Of a stretch of 53,961 nucleotides of DNA, positions 1-8,363 are shown piece by piece. The stretch is from an uncultured Oscillospiraceae bacterium. GTDB lineage: Bacteria; Bacillota; Clostridia; Oscillospirales; Oscillospiraceae. The notes beneath the pieces are model-generated. The model saw nothing but the letters and a program-made list of their open reading frames with translations, made no database searches and was not told the origin of the DNA. The stretch covers positions 1-53,961 of the forward strand of contig CANPYX010000015.1 of assembly GCA_947588955.1 (NCBI GenBank), in the 5' to 3' direction. The position numbers and the translations under genes were made by a program. Every line of letters begins with the position of its first letter. Within the stretch, counting starts at the first letter, position 1.

Positions 1-320
1 ATCACGACCTCGCTCAGCGCGTCCAGCGTCACGATCACCGTCACCTTCTGCGTCCCGATGACCGCCCCGCCCTTAAACTTCACGCGCACGTCGAACCGCA
101 CCGCGCCGTCGGCGGGGAGGCGGAAGGTGTCCTCCTGGTCAAGGGGCATGAGGAACGCGCCGGTCTCCCGGTCATAGGTCACCGTCTCCGGATAAACCTT
201 CCTTATCTCCCCCGTCCTGAATTCCACCTTCTCCACGTCGTCAACGGATATTTGCGCCCCGTTCACGCTTATCTTCACGGGTACAACGCACCCGTCCCCC
301 TGCTTGAGCTTAATCGCCAT
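1..320 (-). CDS. Phage structural-region protein, 3' part outside the window
   Basis: The reading frame starts at an ATG at 320 and stays open to the window edge, giving about 106 residues. It begins MAIKLKQGDG and is predicted beta-rich, with the alternating charged and hydrophobic pattern of a small Ig-like or baseplate-type domain. The start overlaps the end of the capsid gene by 11 bases, so the two are translationally coupled and belong to one late operon. I do not recognise the family. A head-completion, decoration or BppU-like baseplate N-terminal domain would fit the position just after the capsid gene, but nothing in the sequence proves any of these. Confidence 0.7.
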   Translation of the reverse strand, partial: MAIKLKQGDGCVVPVKISVNGAQISVDDVEKVEFRTGEIRKVYPETVTYDRETGAFLMPLDQEDTFRLPADGAVRFDVRVKFKGGAVIGTQKVTVIVTLDALSEVV

Positions 321-1143
321 TGCTCTTGCCCACGTAAATGCCCGCCTCAAGGGGCTCCAGGACGAAGCAGTCGTGCAGGAGCCTGCCCTGTACAACAGCG
401 CCGTCGATGTCCGGGTGCTCCTCCAGGATGCGGTACGTCTCGATCTTCTTGGGCGCCACGGCGCAGCCCTTTTTGACGATCATGAACACCACGTTTTCGG
501 GCATGTAATCGTCGGGCACCACCCGCACCTGCATACCGTCAATGGTCCCGCACACGCCGGAGACAAGCACCTCGCCGGCAAGCTTGTCCACGCCCACCAC
601 CTGGTCGGCGAGCTTCACCTTGATGGCCTCGCTCTCGCCTATGTACAGTACGCGCCCCTCCCTGGGGACCTGGTTGTTGCTCATCTCCGCGCCCGCCTTC
701 ATGATGGTTTCGATGGCGTTCTCGCGCGTCAGCGCCACGTTTGTGCCCGTGAGCCCCGCGCCGGCGGCAAGCTTCTTCAACCTGTACTTGTCCACATAGG
801 GTATGATAACCTCGTCGGTCTGGCGCCTGAGGACGCCGGAGGCCGCCTTGATCATCATCTGCGCGGTGTTGTTGCCCTTGTCGATGGAACCGTTGAACGC
901 CTTGTCGTCCGTTACGGTCATCTCCTGGGCGGTGTCGCCCAGCTCCGTCAGCGCCCCAAAGCGGCTGCCGTCCTCCTTGTCCTTGTCATAGTCCTGGAGC
1001 GGCAGCTTGTCCACGCTGTACACCTGCACCGTCGCCACGCCTGTCCATTTCCACCTGTTGGAAAATATCCCCTCGGTGCAGGAGCCCATTTTGAACCGCT
1101 CCACCACCTTGTCCGATGCTCTTTTTGCCAGATTGATTGCCAT
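310..1143 (-). CDS. Putative phage major capsid protein
   Basis: A 277-residue protein directly downstream of the portal and scaffold genes, the usual place for the capsid gene. The ATG at 1143 is preceded by a GGAGA ribosome binding site. The protein is acidic with no signal peptide or membrane segment. It has an N-terminal arm, a long helical part around residues 80-165 (GVLRRQTDEV...ENAIETIMKAG) and a C-terminal beta-rich half ending EPLEAGIYVGKSNGD, as expected for an HK97-fold capsid subunit at the short end of the range. The call rests mainly on gene order; the sequence alone is not diagnostic to me. A 118-base gap with an AT-rich stretch separates it from the scaffold gene and may carry its own late promoter. 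An alternative is a different abundant head protein. Confidence 0.7.
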   Translation of the reverse strand: MAINLAKRASDKVVERFKMGSCTEGIFSNRWKWTGVATVQVYSVDKLPLQDYDKDKEDGSRFGALTELGDTAQEMTVTDDKAFNGSIDKGNNTAQMMIKAASGVLRRQTDEVIIPYVDKYRLKKLAAGAGLTGTNVALTRENAIETIMKAGAEMSNNQVPREGRVLYIGESEAIKVKLADQVVGVDKLAGEVLVSGVCGTIDGMQVRVVPDDYMPENVVFMIVKKGCAVAPKKIETYRILEEHPDIDGAVVQGRLLHDCFVLEPLEAGIYVGKSNGD

Positions 1144-1261
1144 TTTTCATTTCTCCTCTCAAATAAATAGATTTTTTGGTTAGATACATCTTGCTTTTGT
1201 TTCAAAATAAAGCCGCGCCTCACATATCCCTCACCCCCTTTCATGCTTTCAGACACCCGCC

Positions 1262-1711
1262 TCACCAGGCGCTGTCCCAGCCCCGGTCGAAGGCGTCATA
1301 TACAGCGTCCGAGGCTCCCACGCCCCGCTGGCTGCCGGCGGAGCGGCGGCGGTTGAGCTCCCTTTGGCTGTCCCTCTCCCTGAGCCGCCGGTTCTCACGC
1401 CTCAGCGCCTCGGCCTCGTATTTCCCCCAGGCGGCGACAAGGCTCTCGCCCCTTGCCACCCGCTCCCAGACGCTTTGCGGTATGTCCTCCGCCTCCACCT
1501 CCGGGTACTCCAGGACGAACCTCAAAAGCTCACCCTCCGCCGCGGCATCCGTCTCCGTGGCGGCGGGGTCCCCGGAGGATTTTTCAGCCTCCGCGCTCTC
1601 CCCGCCGTCAGCGGTTTCCTCCGGCAGCTCCTCGCTGTCCCTGCCGTCCGCCACAACTCCTCCGTCCTCCGACCAGCCGTCGGAGAACCAGTCCTCTCTC
1701 TCATTTTCCAT
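1262..1711 (-). CDS. Putative phage capsid scaffold protein
   Basis: A 149-residue, very acidic protein. Residues 1-65 are low-complexity Glu/Asp/Ala/Ser, and residues 85-125 form an Arg/Glu-rich helix (AEALRRENRRLRERD) likely to be a coiled coil. An acidic disordered N-terminus, a charged helical C-terminus and a position between portal and capsid genes are typical of phage scaffolding proteins, which shape the procapsid and leave before DNA entry. The start overlaps the portal stop by 11 bases, so it is co-translated with the portal. The family is not identified by sequence; the role is inferred from composition and context. Confidence 0.65.
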   Translation of the reverse strand: MENEREDWFSDGWSEDGGVVADGRDSEELPEETADGGESAEAEKSSGDPAATETDAAAEGELLRFVLEYPEVEAEDIPQSVWERVARGESLVAAWGKYEAEALRRENRRLRERDSQRELNRRRSAGSQRGVGASDAVYDAFDRGWDSAW

Positions 1712-3305
1712 TATTATCCTCCCTCGCTTTTTTAAGCTCCTCGATGAGCCCGCGCCTGTCGGCTATGTACCCATCGGGTATTCGCTCCAAATATTGGATC
1801 ATGTCTATGTGCCCCCGGCTCAAAAGGTTGTCCAGCGTTTGGACTGAGGCGATCTCCGAGTAGTAGGCGCTGGCGCCCACGTCTATCTTCAGCGCCATGG
1901 GAAGCCCGCGGAAAAATCCAAAGTCAAACTCCGCCGCGCCGCCCTCGCCCGTGTCCACCGGGCGTATGCCGTAAAACTCCCCGATGAACTCAAGGTAGAT
2001 TTTGGCAAGCTCCTCCACGCACTGCTGCAAATTCTGCTTCGTTATCTCCGAGGGCGTCGCCGCCGCCCTTTGAAGGGCTATGATGGCGCTGGTGTTGTCG
2101 GGTCTCACGTCACCCAGGGCGGCGCTGGTTGTACCCAGGTTGCGGTTTGTCTGGTCGATGGCGGCGTCGATGAACTGGGTCACCTGGGGCGATATTACGG
2201 CGGGTGAAAGTGGCCTCGCCGCCGTGGATACGTCCCCGCCCGTAACGCCTATCGCCTGCCCCACCTGGTTCGTCCACTTGGGTATGCGCGTCCTGTCGTA
2301 GATTATCTTGGGGTACGCCGTGGTCATGAGGGACAGCATGGACATGGCCCACATCTTGTTTATAAATATCTGGTTGGGTATGAGCCCGGTTATCATCGCC
2401 TGCCCGTGGCAGCAGTCGGGAATGTAGTCCCAGCTGAGCCACACGATGGGGTAGAGCCGTATCCCCAGGCTCCAGGGCCCGCGCACGCGGGCGTTTCCCG
2501 CGCACTCATAGCCCCGGATCTCCCCGCTCTCCGGCTCCCGCCACAAAAAGAGCAGCTTTGTCACCTTGCCGTCGGTGCGCCTCTCGTCGCCGGGGTGGGT
2601 GTTGTCGTCGTCGGCGGTGATGAGGTCCCAGTCGGGGCTTCCCAGCTCCCACGCCCTTTTCCTCAGCGCCCCCACCATCTCCCGGCTCTCAATGATGATC
2701 CAGGGCTGGGACTGCACATGCCTGTCGTTGGGATTGCCGAAGTGTACCCTGGTGTTGGGAATGATCTCCGACCTCACTGTGCCCTCGCCGCTGTCCTGGT
2801 CCCACCAGGAGTATAGGCACCCGTCCCCGCGCACAGCCGCGTCCCTGGCAAGCTCCCTGAGGAGCCCCGGCACGTTGTTGTGCTCAAAGAGGCTCTCAAA
2901 CTCCTCGTTTAAAATCCTCACCGGCTCCTTGAGCATCTCCGTGCGGGGAGTTGACGCCAGGGGCTCGGCCTGGACCTTCAGATTGTCCGAGGTTATGGAG
3001 CTCACCACGAAGCACACGTCGCGCTTCAAAATGTTGAACACCGGCGTGGGAAGCCCGTTGGAGCGGACCCCCTCCCACTGCTTTCCGATGAAGAAATTCT
3101 CGTTGGTGTTCACCGTCTCGTATAGGTCGATGGACTCCTTGAAGCTCCGCCCCTTCTCGTAGAGCTCCCGGACGCCCTCTGGGGTCACCCCCTCGCCGCC
3201 GAAAAGCCCCTCCTCTGGAAACCTCTCCTCAAATGTCCCGCCCAAGGGCGCCATCGCGCCCTCAAAGCCCTTCAAAACCGTCTGCCCCTCAAGCTCTGTC
3301 CTCAT
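1701..3305 (-). CDS. Phage portal protein
   Basis: A 534-residue protein fitting a podovirus-type portal, the dodecameric ring at the head vertex through which DNA is packaged and ejected. The N-terminal region has ENFFIGKQWEGVRSNGLPTP followed by FNILKRDV, resembling the clasp and stem entry of P22-like portals. The middle has a long predicted helix after WAMSMLSLMTTAYPKI. The C-terminal third contains SAIIALQRAAATPSE and RGHIDMIQYLERIPDGY, typical of portal wing and crown helices. It follows the small membrane-anchored gene with a 17-base overlap and precedes the scaffold gene, giving the usual portal-scaffold-capsid order. The ATG at 3305 is the only sensible start. Assignment is by motif pattern and order, not by a search. 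Confidence 0.85.
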   Translation of the reverse strand: MRTELEGQTVLKGFEGAMAPLGGTFEERFPEEGLFGGEGVTPEGVRELYEKGRSFKESIDLYETVNTNENFFIGKQWEGVRSNGLPTPVFNILKRDVCFVVSSITSDNLKVQAEPLASTPRTEMLKEPVRILNEEFESLFEHNNVPGLLRELARDAAVRGDGCLYSWWDQDSGEGTVRSEIIPNTRVHFGNPNDRHVQSQPWIIIESREMVGALRKRAWELGSPDWDLITADDDNTHPGDERRTDGKVTKLLFLWREPESGEIRGYECAGNARVRGPWSLGIRLYPIVWLSWDYIPDCCHGQAMITGLIPNQIFINKMWAMSMLSLMTTAYPKIIYDRTRIPKWTNQVGQAIGVTGGDVSTAARPLSPAVISPQVTQFIDAAIDQTNRNLGTTSAALGDVRPDNTSAIIALQRAAATPSEITKQNLQQCVEELAKIYLEFIGEFYGIRPVDTGEGGAAEFDFGFFRGLPMALKIDVGASAYYSEIASVQTLDNLLSRGHIDMIQYLERIPDGYIADRRGLIEELKKAREDNNGK

Positions 3306-3552
3306 CCGCGTCCCTCCTTACGGCTCTCCTGGCGGCTCCCAGGTCGTAGCTCATCACAGAGTTCATTCCCTCCTGCCACATTTTTTCAAAGCTGTCCTTT
3401 AAATCTTCGCTCTTCTCCGGCGCGTCCGCCCCCGCCGCCGGAGCCGCGCTTCCGCCGCCCCGCCGCGCTAAGGCGATGAGCAGTCCCACCGACGCCGCGC
3501 CCTCGGCTGCAAGCAGTACAGCCAAAATAAGCGTAAGGATCATAATCACCAT
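3289..3552 (-). CDS. Small single-span membrane protein, phage operon
   Basis: An 87-residue protein starting MVIMILTLIL at the ATG at 3552, with GTG 3549 and ATG 3543 as close alternatives. The first 26 residues form one strongly hydrophobic segment. A Gly/Ala/Pro-rich linker follows, then a soluble helical tail (EKSEDLKDSFEKMWQEGMNS). It overlaps the preceding gene by 7 bases and the portal gene by 17, so it is tightly embedded in the late operon. A spanin-like, holin-like or internal virion membrane protein are all possible. The sequence does not decide between them. Confidence 0.65.
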   Translation of the reverse strand: MVIMILTLILAVLLAAEGAASVGLLIALARRGGGSAAPAAGADAPEKSEDLKDSFEKMWQEGMNSVMSYDLGAARRAVRRDADEDRA

Positions 3553-4406
3553 GCCGTCTTCACCCCCAGCTCCCGGAGCCCCGAAAGGTCCCCGTACTGC
3601 GCCCTGAGCTGCGCCTCCTTGAGGCGGCGCTGCCACTCCTCGTTTTCTGCGTCAACCCGGCTCTGTCGCCGGGCCTGGGCGGATTGCCAACTCCTGTAAT
3701 CCTCGTCCGCCTGCTCGCGGGCGGTGGTCACGGCGGACTGTCCGGCGGCGCGGTACTCCTCCAAAAGCTCCCGCGCCCGGTCCAGCTCGCCCTGGGCGAT
3801 GGCGGAGGCCACATCACCGGCGTATTTCGTCCTGAGCTCCGCCTCCCGGCGTCCCACATCCGTGATCGCCGCCGCCTCTCCCGCGGTGAGGGCGGAAAGG
3901 TCGCTCTGGAGCTGATTGGACCGGGCAAGCGCCGCCTGCCCCGCGCCGCCGGAGGAGAGCCCCGACGCCGCGGCGTACTCGTTGAAGCTCCTGCCGGCGA
4001 GCTCGGACGCGGCGGCCTCGCTGTTGCGCTTATCCCCGTATACCTTTGGAATGTCCGCCTTCTCGTCCCTGAGCGCCGCGCGGCTCTCCCGATAGGCGTT
4101 TTGGAGCTCCGAAAGCCTCTTCTCCAGCGCCGCGTCATAGAGCCTGTCCACCGCCTCGGTCTGGGGCTGATAGCTTGGAAGCTTCCGGGAGGTGTAGCTG
4201 CCCGTGTCAAAGGGCAGAAACTCCGTCCCGTCCGCTCCCCCGTGGTATCCGGCGGAGGCGCGTATGCCCTCGCCCTCGGCCTTGAGCCTGTCCATCTCGG
4301 CGCTGTCCCCCGCAGCCCTGGCCCTCTGCCACGCCTCGCCGAGCCGGCGAAGCCTTTCCTGCTGTTCCTGTGTCAAAAACTGCTCGTCATAAACCGATAC
4401 CGCCAT
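3546..4406 (-). CDS. Coiled-coil phage protein, possible internal virion or ejection protein
   Basis: A 286-residue, Ala/Glu/Arg-rich, almost wholly helical soluble protein. Two helical stretches (about residues 10-50 and 90-275) contain long runs of heptad-like spacing such as DRARELLEEYRAAGQ and RRLKEAQLRAQYG, with a Gly/Ser-rich break around residues 140-160 (ASGLSSGGAGQAALA). Long helical Ala-rich proteins beside the portal of podoviruses are often ejection or injection proteins. That is the best guess from position, but no family motif is visible. It starts 4 bases after the small membrane protein gene, with a GGGGAG ribosome binding site before the ATG at 4406. Confidence 0.65.
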   Translation of the reverse strand: MAVSVYDEQFLTQEQQERLRRLGEAWQRARAAGDSAEMDRLKAEGEGIRASAGYHGGADGTEFLPFDTGSYTSRKLPSYQPQTEAVDRLYDAALEKRLSELQNAYRESRAALRDEKADIPKVYGDKRNSEAAASELAGRSFNEYAAASGLSSGGAGQAALARSNQLQSDLSALTAGEAAAITDVGRREAELRTKYAGDVASAIAQGELDRARELLEEYRAAGQSAVTTAREQADEDYRSWQSAQARRQSRVDAENEEWQRRLKEAQLRAQYGDLSGLRELGVKTAW

Positions 4407-4409
4407 AAA

Positions 4410-4601
4410 TTACTCCCCTTTCTTTTCCCCGGCGCTCTGTATTCCAAAGTAAAACGCAATGATCACGGCATAGATCGTCATAAAATCCTGGCCCACTGTT
4501 CCTTTCACCGAAAGGAACGCAAAGACGCCTGTCAGGGCGATGGTTACAATGCTTTTAACTGATAAAAGTGACATCAAACGTTTGATGATTGAATCGTTCA
4601 T
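4410..4601 (-). CDS. Two-span small membrane protein, holin-like
   Basis: A 63-residue protein with a short charged N-terminus (MNDSIIKRLM), two hydrophobic segments (about residues 15-33 and 40-55) joined by a short turn (KGTVGQDF), and a charged tail (AGEKKGE). Size and topology fit a class II holin or a small phage membrane protein. It starts at the ATG at 4601 with an AAGGAG ribosome binding site. It is separated from the hub gene by about 680 bases holding a dispersed repeat, so it may head a separate transcript. No lysin gene adjoins it in this window, which weakens the holin reading. Confidence 0.6.
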   Translation of the reverse strand: MNDSIIKRLMSLLSVKSIVTIALTGVFAFLSVKGTVGQDFMTIYAVIIAFYFGIQSAGEKKGE

Positions 4602-4685
4602 GTTTATTTCTCCTTTTAGAAATCTGAAAATTTTTGCCTCGCCGCGGGGGGCGGTTTATTCCCGCCGGTGCGGGAAACGGGGGGG

Positions 4686-5271
4686 CTTCTTTTCTCATCT
4701 TTTTCTCGGAAATGAGAAAAAGATGAGGAAAAGAAGCAAAAGAGAGAAAAAGAATTTTTCTTTTGGGGTCGGCAGAAGCTTTTGCGCCCTACCGTATTGT
4801 CGGCGGGTCGGCTCCCGCCGTCTGAAACTTTCACGCACGGGCAGAAGAATCGATGCGCGGGTTCCCGTAAGCCGAATTGCACAGTCTCCGAACTCGCTTA
4901 GCCGCTTAACGTGGTCGGTAGTCAGGACGTCCTGCCCTTCAACATCGCCGCGCTTTGTGGGTGCTTGTCGGGCAAAATGTTTCAGTGCTGCTCCTACACA
5001 GTGTTTTCGCAACTGCTGCCGATACGCTCCCCACCGGGGGTGTCTCCAGTAGGGGGGCCTCAGCCCCCCTAACTGGTCGTTTTTAAAAGGGGATTGTCAA
5101 GGGGGAAAATCGAAATCCCCCTTGACTCGCTTTTCTCTCCTTTGTTTCTTTCCTCTCTTTTGGCGAATCCAAAAGAGAGGAAAGAAAATCCCCCCGCCCT
5201 ACAAGGGCGGATACCTTACAAAAGCCCAGCGGCTCAGGAGCCCCCGCGCCTATTAAAGGCGCGGCCCTTTG
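4686..5271. repeat. Long dispersed repeat, copy L, inside the phage cluster
   Basis: No convincing gene lies between 4602 and 5283. The stretch holds a copy of a repeat whose other copy lies at 21404-22146 in opposite orientation. Order here: an A/T-rich hairpin (4688-4738), a conserved core starting GGGGTCGGCAGAAGC at 4765 and passing CCTACACAGTGTTTT and GCTGCCGATACGCTCCCC, a GC hairpin around 5055-5075 (GGGGGGCCTCAGCCCCCC), a second A/T-rich hairpin (about 5150-5185), and a terminal hairpin at 5243-5267 (CGCGCC TATTAAA GGCGCG). Similarity to the other copy, judged by eye, is high over about 420 bases and again at the terminal hairpin. Open frames across it differ between the copies and look spurious. 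Confidence 0.85.
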
Positions 5272-5283
5272 GGTAATACCTTT

Positions 5284-8200
5284 TTACCTAACATACCCCG
5301 TCCCGCGGACCCTAATATCCGCCGATACCACCGTCACGGTCTTATCCGGGTTGTCGCTGCTCAAAATGAGCTTGTAGTACGTAAATTTCTTCGCCTTGAG
5401 CTTTATCCTCTCCATCTCCGGCACCCCCGCGGCGTCACTTGTTCCGAAGCTGTATACCGCGAAGTCCGACTTCCTGTCCGTCTCCGCCGTGACCTCCAAA
5501 TACCCGTTGTCCTCCGGCTTTATCCCTATCCACACCGTCGCCGAATACTTCCTCCGGAAGTCCTCGGAAAAGCTCATGGCGCCCGATTCCCACACAGCGT
5601 CTATCGCCTCCCCGTTGTCGGAGAAGTACCTGTCCGAAAAGTGCCGCAGATACCCGTCCCGCGTGCCGTAATAGAGCTCGTCCCGGTAGTTTATCATGCA
5701 GGTCAGGTCCAGCCCCGTGTACACATACCAGGCGTCCACGTCCAGATTTTGCACAATGGCGGTCCCGTCCTCGCCGATAACGTAATACTCATGGCTGAAC
5801 TTGTCATAGAACGTCCTGGCCTTCGTGAGGTCAAACTGCCTTATTGACGAATCTACCCTCTGGCTCACCCTCTCGGCGTTGCGCTGATCGCCGGTTATGC
5901 CGGAGGAGCTCGTCGCCTTCCACTCGATGACGCTCCTGCCGTCAAGCGTCCGGGGCCTGTTGAGCACCAGCTGCGCCTGCCCGTAGGCGCAATTGCCTAT
6001 GGACCTGTTCACCGGCGTCACCGTGAACCCCGCGGTAACCGTCCCGTCAATGAGAGTTATGGTGTCGTAGCCTATGCTCCAGGCGGAATCGGGCTTGAAG
6101 GCCATGAGCTTGTTGTAGTGGCGTATGAGCGCCGTGATGGGCGTGTTCGCGTCCCCCACAGCCGCCTCATAGAGGTCCGGGAAGTAGTCCGCCCTCGCCC
6201 TCCCCTCGTGGTCAAGCCCTGAGTAGAAGGTCCTGTTTGTCCCGTCGCCGTATATGAATACCCTGGTATCCTGCGCCCCGTTGTATGTCTCGGCGAACCT
6301 CATGGCGGTGACCTGCCCCCTCATGTCCTCCTTCGCGCTCCAGGCGATCTCCAGCGAGTTTATCCCCTTCGCGGGAGGATTCACAAACGTAACAGTCCCC
6401 GCCGCAAGGTCGACGGTGTAATTCGCGGCAGCCGCGGCTAAAAGAGCGTCCTCCTGCCCCTCAAAAGAGGGTCCTTCTGCCCCTTCGTCTGAACTTACAT
6501 CGTCGACCCCCGGCTCCTTCACCCAGTCCACGGACTTTATGTCCGTCTCCGGCAGCTGGAACACCGTGGCAACGCCGTCGGGGGAGAACCAACAGCGGCG
6601 GCCCGCCGTCAGCCTGTTCACGTTCTCCAGAAGCGTCCCCCCGCCGTTCGGCTCCACGCTGACGGAGACAAGCGGCCTGTAGCCCTCCACCTCCTCAAGC
6701 CTCGCCCCGTCCCAGACAAGGTACTTCTGCCCGTTGAGTATGTAAAGCTTCTCGTCAAATCCGAACATGTGGACGTCCCGGGACGTGTCCATCTCCCCCG
6801 CCGAAAGCTTGGACCACGTCGTCGCGGAACCCGCTTTGCCTCCCCCGCCCCTTTGGGTCGGGCTCGGGCGCTGGGTTCGCTCCTCCTCCCCCCACGAAAT
6901 CTCCGATTCCGTGGGGACCCCATTATCCTCCATTTTTAATTCCCACAGCGCCCCGCCACACGCGGCGCAAAGCACCTCCCGTCCGCCAACGTACCCGGAC
7001 CATATCCCCCGGACCACCGTGTCCGTGACAACGCTGGTCTCGGAGTACGTCTCGTTGAAATACCACCTGAATGTGTCCGCCCTTATGTCGGACAGGGGAT
7101 TGGCCCAAAAGCTGTAGGCGCTCTCGTAAAACTCCGCCGCCTCGTTGTTGAGGGTGTAGCAGTAGTAGGTGGTCCCCTCCCTCATGACGGTGTACTCCAC
7201 CCCGTCCACGTCCAGGGTGTCCACGTACTCAAAGCCCCTGTCCTCCTCCGGCAGCTTACCCACCTCCACCGCCACGTCCTCAACGTAGTCGTTGATGGAG
7301 TACTGGAGATCCACCTTCTCAAACGGCCCCTGGGCGCTGGAATTATACAGTGTGTTGCTCCCGTAGCCCACCACGTCCTTGACTATCCCCGTTCCGCCGC
7401 CGCCCTGGTAGATGGTGCCGGGGTTTTCGTAGGTGACCCTTATATATCTCCCCGTGGTGTTGTATACGCCCGTATTCCTGTCAAAGCTGTACCCGGTGTA
7501 GCCGTTTGCCTCGATGAGCGAGTAAAACGTCCCCAGCGCCTTGAACTCCCCCTCCTCGTACCACGTCTCCACGGTGCGGGAGTAGGCGCACTTGAATTTC
7601 TTCCAGTTACGGTACGGAACATAGGTGTCCACCCTTATCCCGTAGTATTTCCAGAGTTTTCCGTCCCGCTGGAAGTACCCGCCCATGTTCTCGCTGTCCC
7701 AGCCCACCTCCCGGCGGGTGGGAGCGGCGCGCCTGACTACGCGCCCGGCGACGTCGGCGGTTATCTTGCCCCCGATGTTCTTCACCGCCGCCTGGGTGTG
7801 GGTGTCCAGGTACCACTCCCCGGAGTGGCTCTGAGCCCCAGAGGGGTCGGTCCTGACTACGCCTGAGCATACGCGGGAGAGCGCCCCCGTGGCGCAGGCG
7901 CCGCCGGTGAGCTTCTCGTTTCCGGCCGCGGGGTCCGTCTCCACGTCGGACAGGCGGTAGACTATCCCCGCCCTGTCCATGTACCACCCGGAGTACTCCC
8001 CCGCGCCGCTGCCGACGACAGTCTCAGGCGAGCCGCCAACGTGTATGGCTCCCAGGTCGTCCACGTCCATCCTGGGGAAAAGCTCGTGCCCCTCCCCGTC
8101 CCCGTCGTCGGTGAAAAGGAGCCTGCGCTCCTCCCTCACCCGCGCCGTGTACTTACTCAGCAGCCCCGCCACGTTCCGGCTCCCCGGCCTCTTCTTCAAC

Positions 8201-8346
8201 GCCCCGCCGGAGGTGACCCGAAAATTCCTCATCACCGCCGCCTCCCCCAGCTTCAGCCTCGCCTCCCCCTCCGCCGCCTCATTAACCCCGTGCCAGCGGG
8301 TTATGTTGTACACGCTCTCCCCCAGGCTTTTTGAAATATTTGCCAT
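5284..8346 (-). CDS. Large phage head-completion or tail-hub protein, beta-propeller-like
   Basis: A 1020-residue soluble protein, start ATG 8346 with an AAGGAGG site. The N-terminus (EAAVMRNFRVTSGGALKKRP) resembles the opening of podovirus packaged-DNA-stabilisation or stopper proteins of the P22 gp10 type. The C-terminal half has repeated beta motifs expected of a propeller (RVFIYGDGTNRTFYSG, HYNKLMAFKPDSAWSIG, RTFYDKFSHEYYVIGEDG, MINYRDELYYGTRDGYL) and ends in a beta-sandwich-like region. A role in closing the head vertex or forming the tail hub is inferred. Residues about 476-510 are encoded by a copy of the dispersed palindromic element (6817-6921) that reads through in frame, giving a Gly/Glu/Arg-rich insert with WGEEERTQRPSP. 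The gene sits 17 bases after the large terminase gene and before the portal gene, an uncommon order. Confidence 0.7.
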   Translation of the reverse strand: MANISKSLGESVYNITRWHGVNEAAEGEARLKLGEAAVMRNFRVTSGGALKKRPGSRNVAGLLSKYTARVREERRLLFTDDGDGEGHELFPRMDVDDLGAIHVGGSPETVVGSGAGEYSGWYMDRAGIVYRLSDVETDPAAGNEKLTGGACATGALSRVCSGVVRTDPSGAQSHSGEWYLDTHTQAAVKNIGGKITADVAGRVVRRAAPTRREVGWDSENMGGYFQRDGKLWKYYGIRVDTYVPYRNWKKFKCAYSRTVETWYEEGEFKALGTFYSLIEANGYTGYSFDRNTGVYNTTGRYIRVTYENPGTIYQGGGGTGIVKDVVGYGSNTLYNSSAQGPFEKVDLQYSINDYVEDVAVEVGKLPEEDRGFEYVDTLDVDGVEYTVMREGTTYYCYTLNNEAAEFYESAYSFWANPLSDIRADTFRWYFNETYSETSVVTDTVVRGIWSGYVGGREVLCAACGGALWELKMEDNGVPTESEISWGEEERTQRPSPTQRGGGGKAGSATTWSKLSAGEMDTSRDVHMFGFDEKLYILNGQKYLVWDGARLEEVEGYRPLVSVSVEPNGGGTLLENVNRLTAGRRCWFSPDGVATVFQLPETDIKSVDWVKEPGVDDVSSDEGAEGPSFEGQEDALLAAAAANYTVDLAAGTVTFVNPPAKGINSLEIAWSAKEDMRGQVTAMRFAETYNGAQDTRVFIYGDGTNRTFYSGLDHEGRARADYFPDLYEAAVGDANTPITALIRHYNKLMAFKPDSAWSIGYDTITLIDGTVTAGFTVTPVNRSIGNCAYGQAQLVLNRPRTLDGRSVIEWKATSSSGITGDQRNAERVSQRVDSSIRQFDLTKARTFYDKFSHEYYVIGEDGTAIVQNLDVDAWYVYTGLDLTCMINYRDELYYGTRDGYLRHFSDRYFSDNGEAIDAVWESGAMSFSEDFRRKYSATVWIGIKPEDNGYLEVTAETDRKSDFAVYSFGTSDAAGVPEMERIKLKAKKFTYYKLILSSDNPDKTVTVVSADIRVRGTGYVR
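6817..6921 (-). repeat. Palindromic dispersed element, copy A, inside a coding sequence
   Basis: Read on the minus strand, the copy begins GGGGTCCCC, has a short imperfect inverted repeat, continues with GGGGGGAGGAGGAGCGAA and ends GCGACGACG. It is 105 bases, exactly 35 codons, and lies in frame within the phage hub gene. Other copies are at 11665-11785, 12321-12424, 12515-12617 and 12955-13059. Confidence 0.85.
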
Positions 8347-8363
8347 TCATTTTTCCTCCTTCA

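Noticed and set aside
304-1170. 288-codon plus-strand frame opposite the capsid gene
   Set aside because: His/Val/Leu-rich shadow with no ribosome binding site; the minus-strand gene has GGAGA and fits the operon.
4540-5052. 170-codon frame over repeat copy L
   Set aside because: The frame is not kept in copy R and the sequence is dominated by hairpins.
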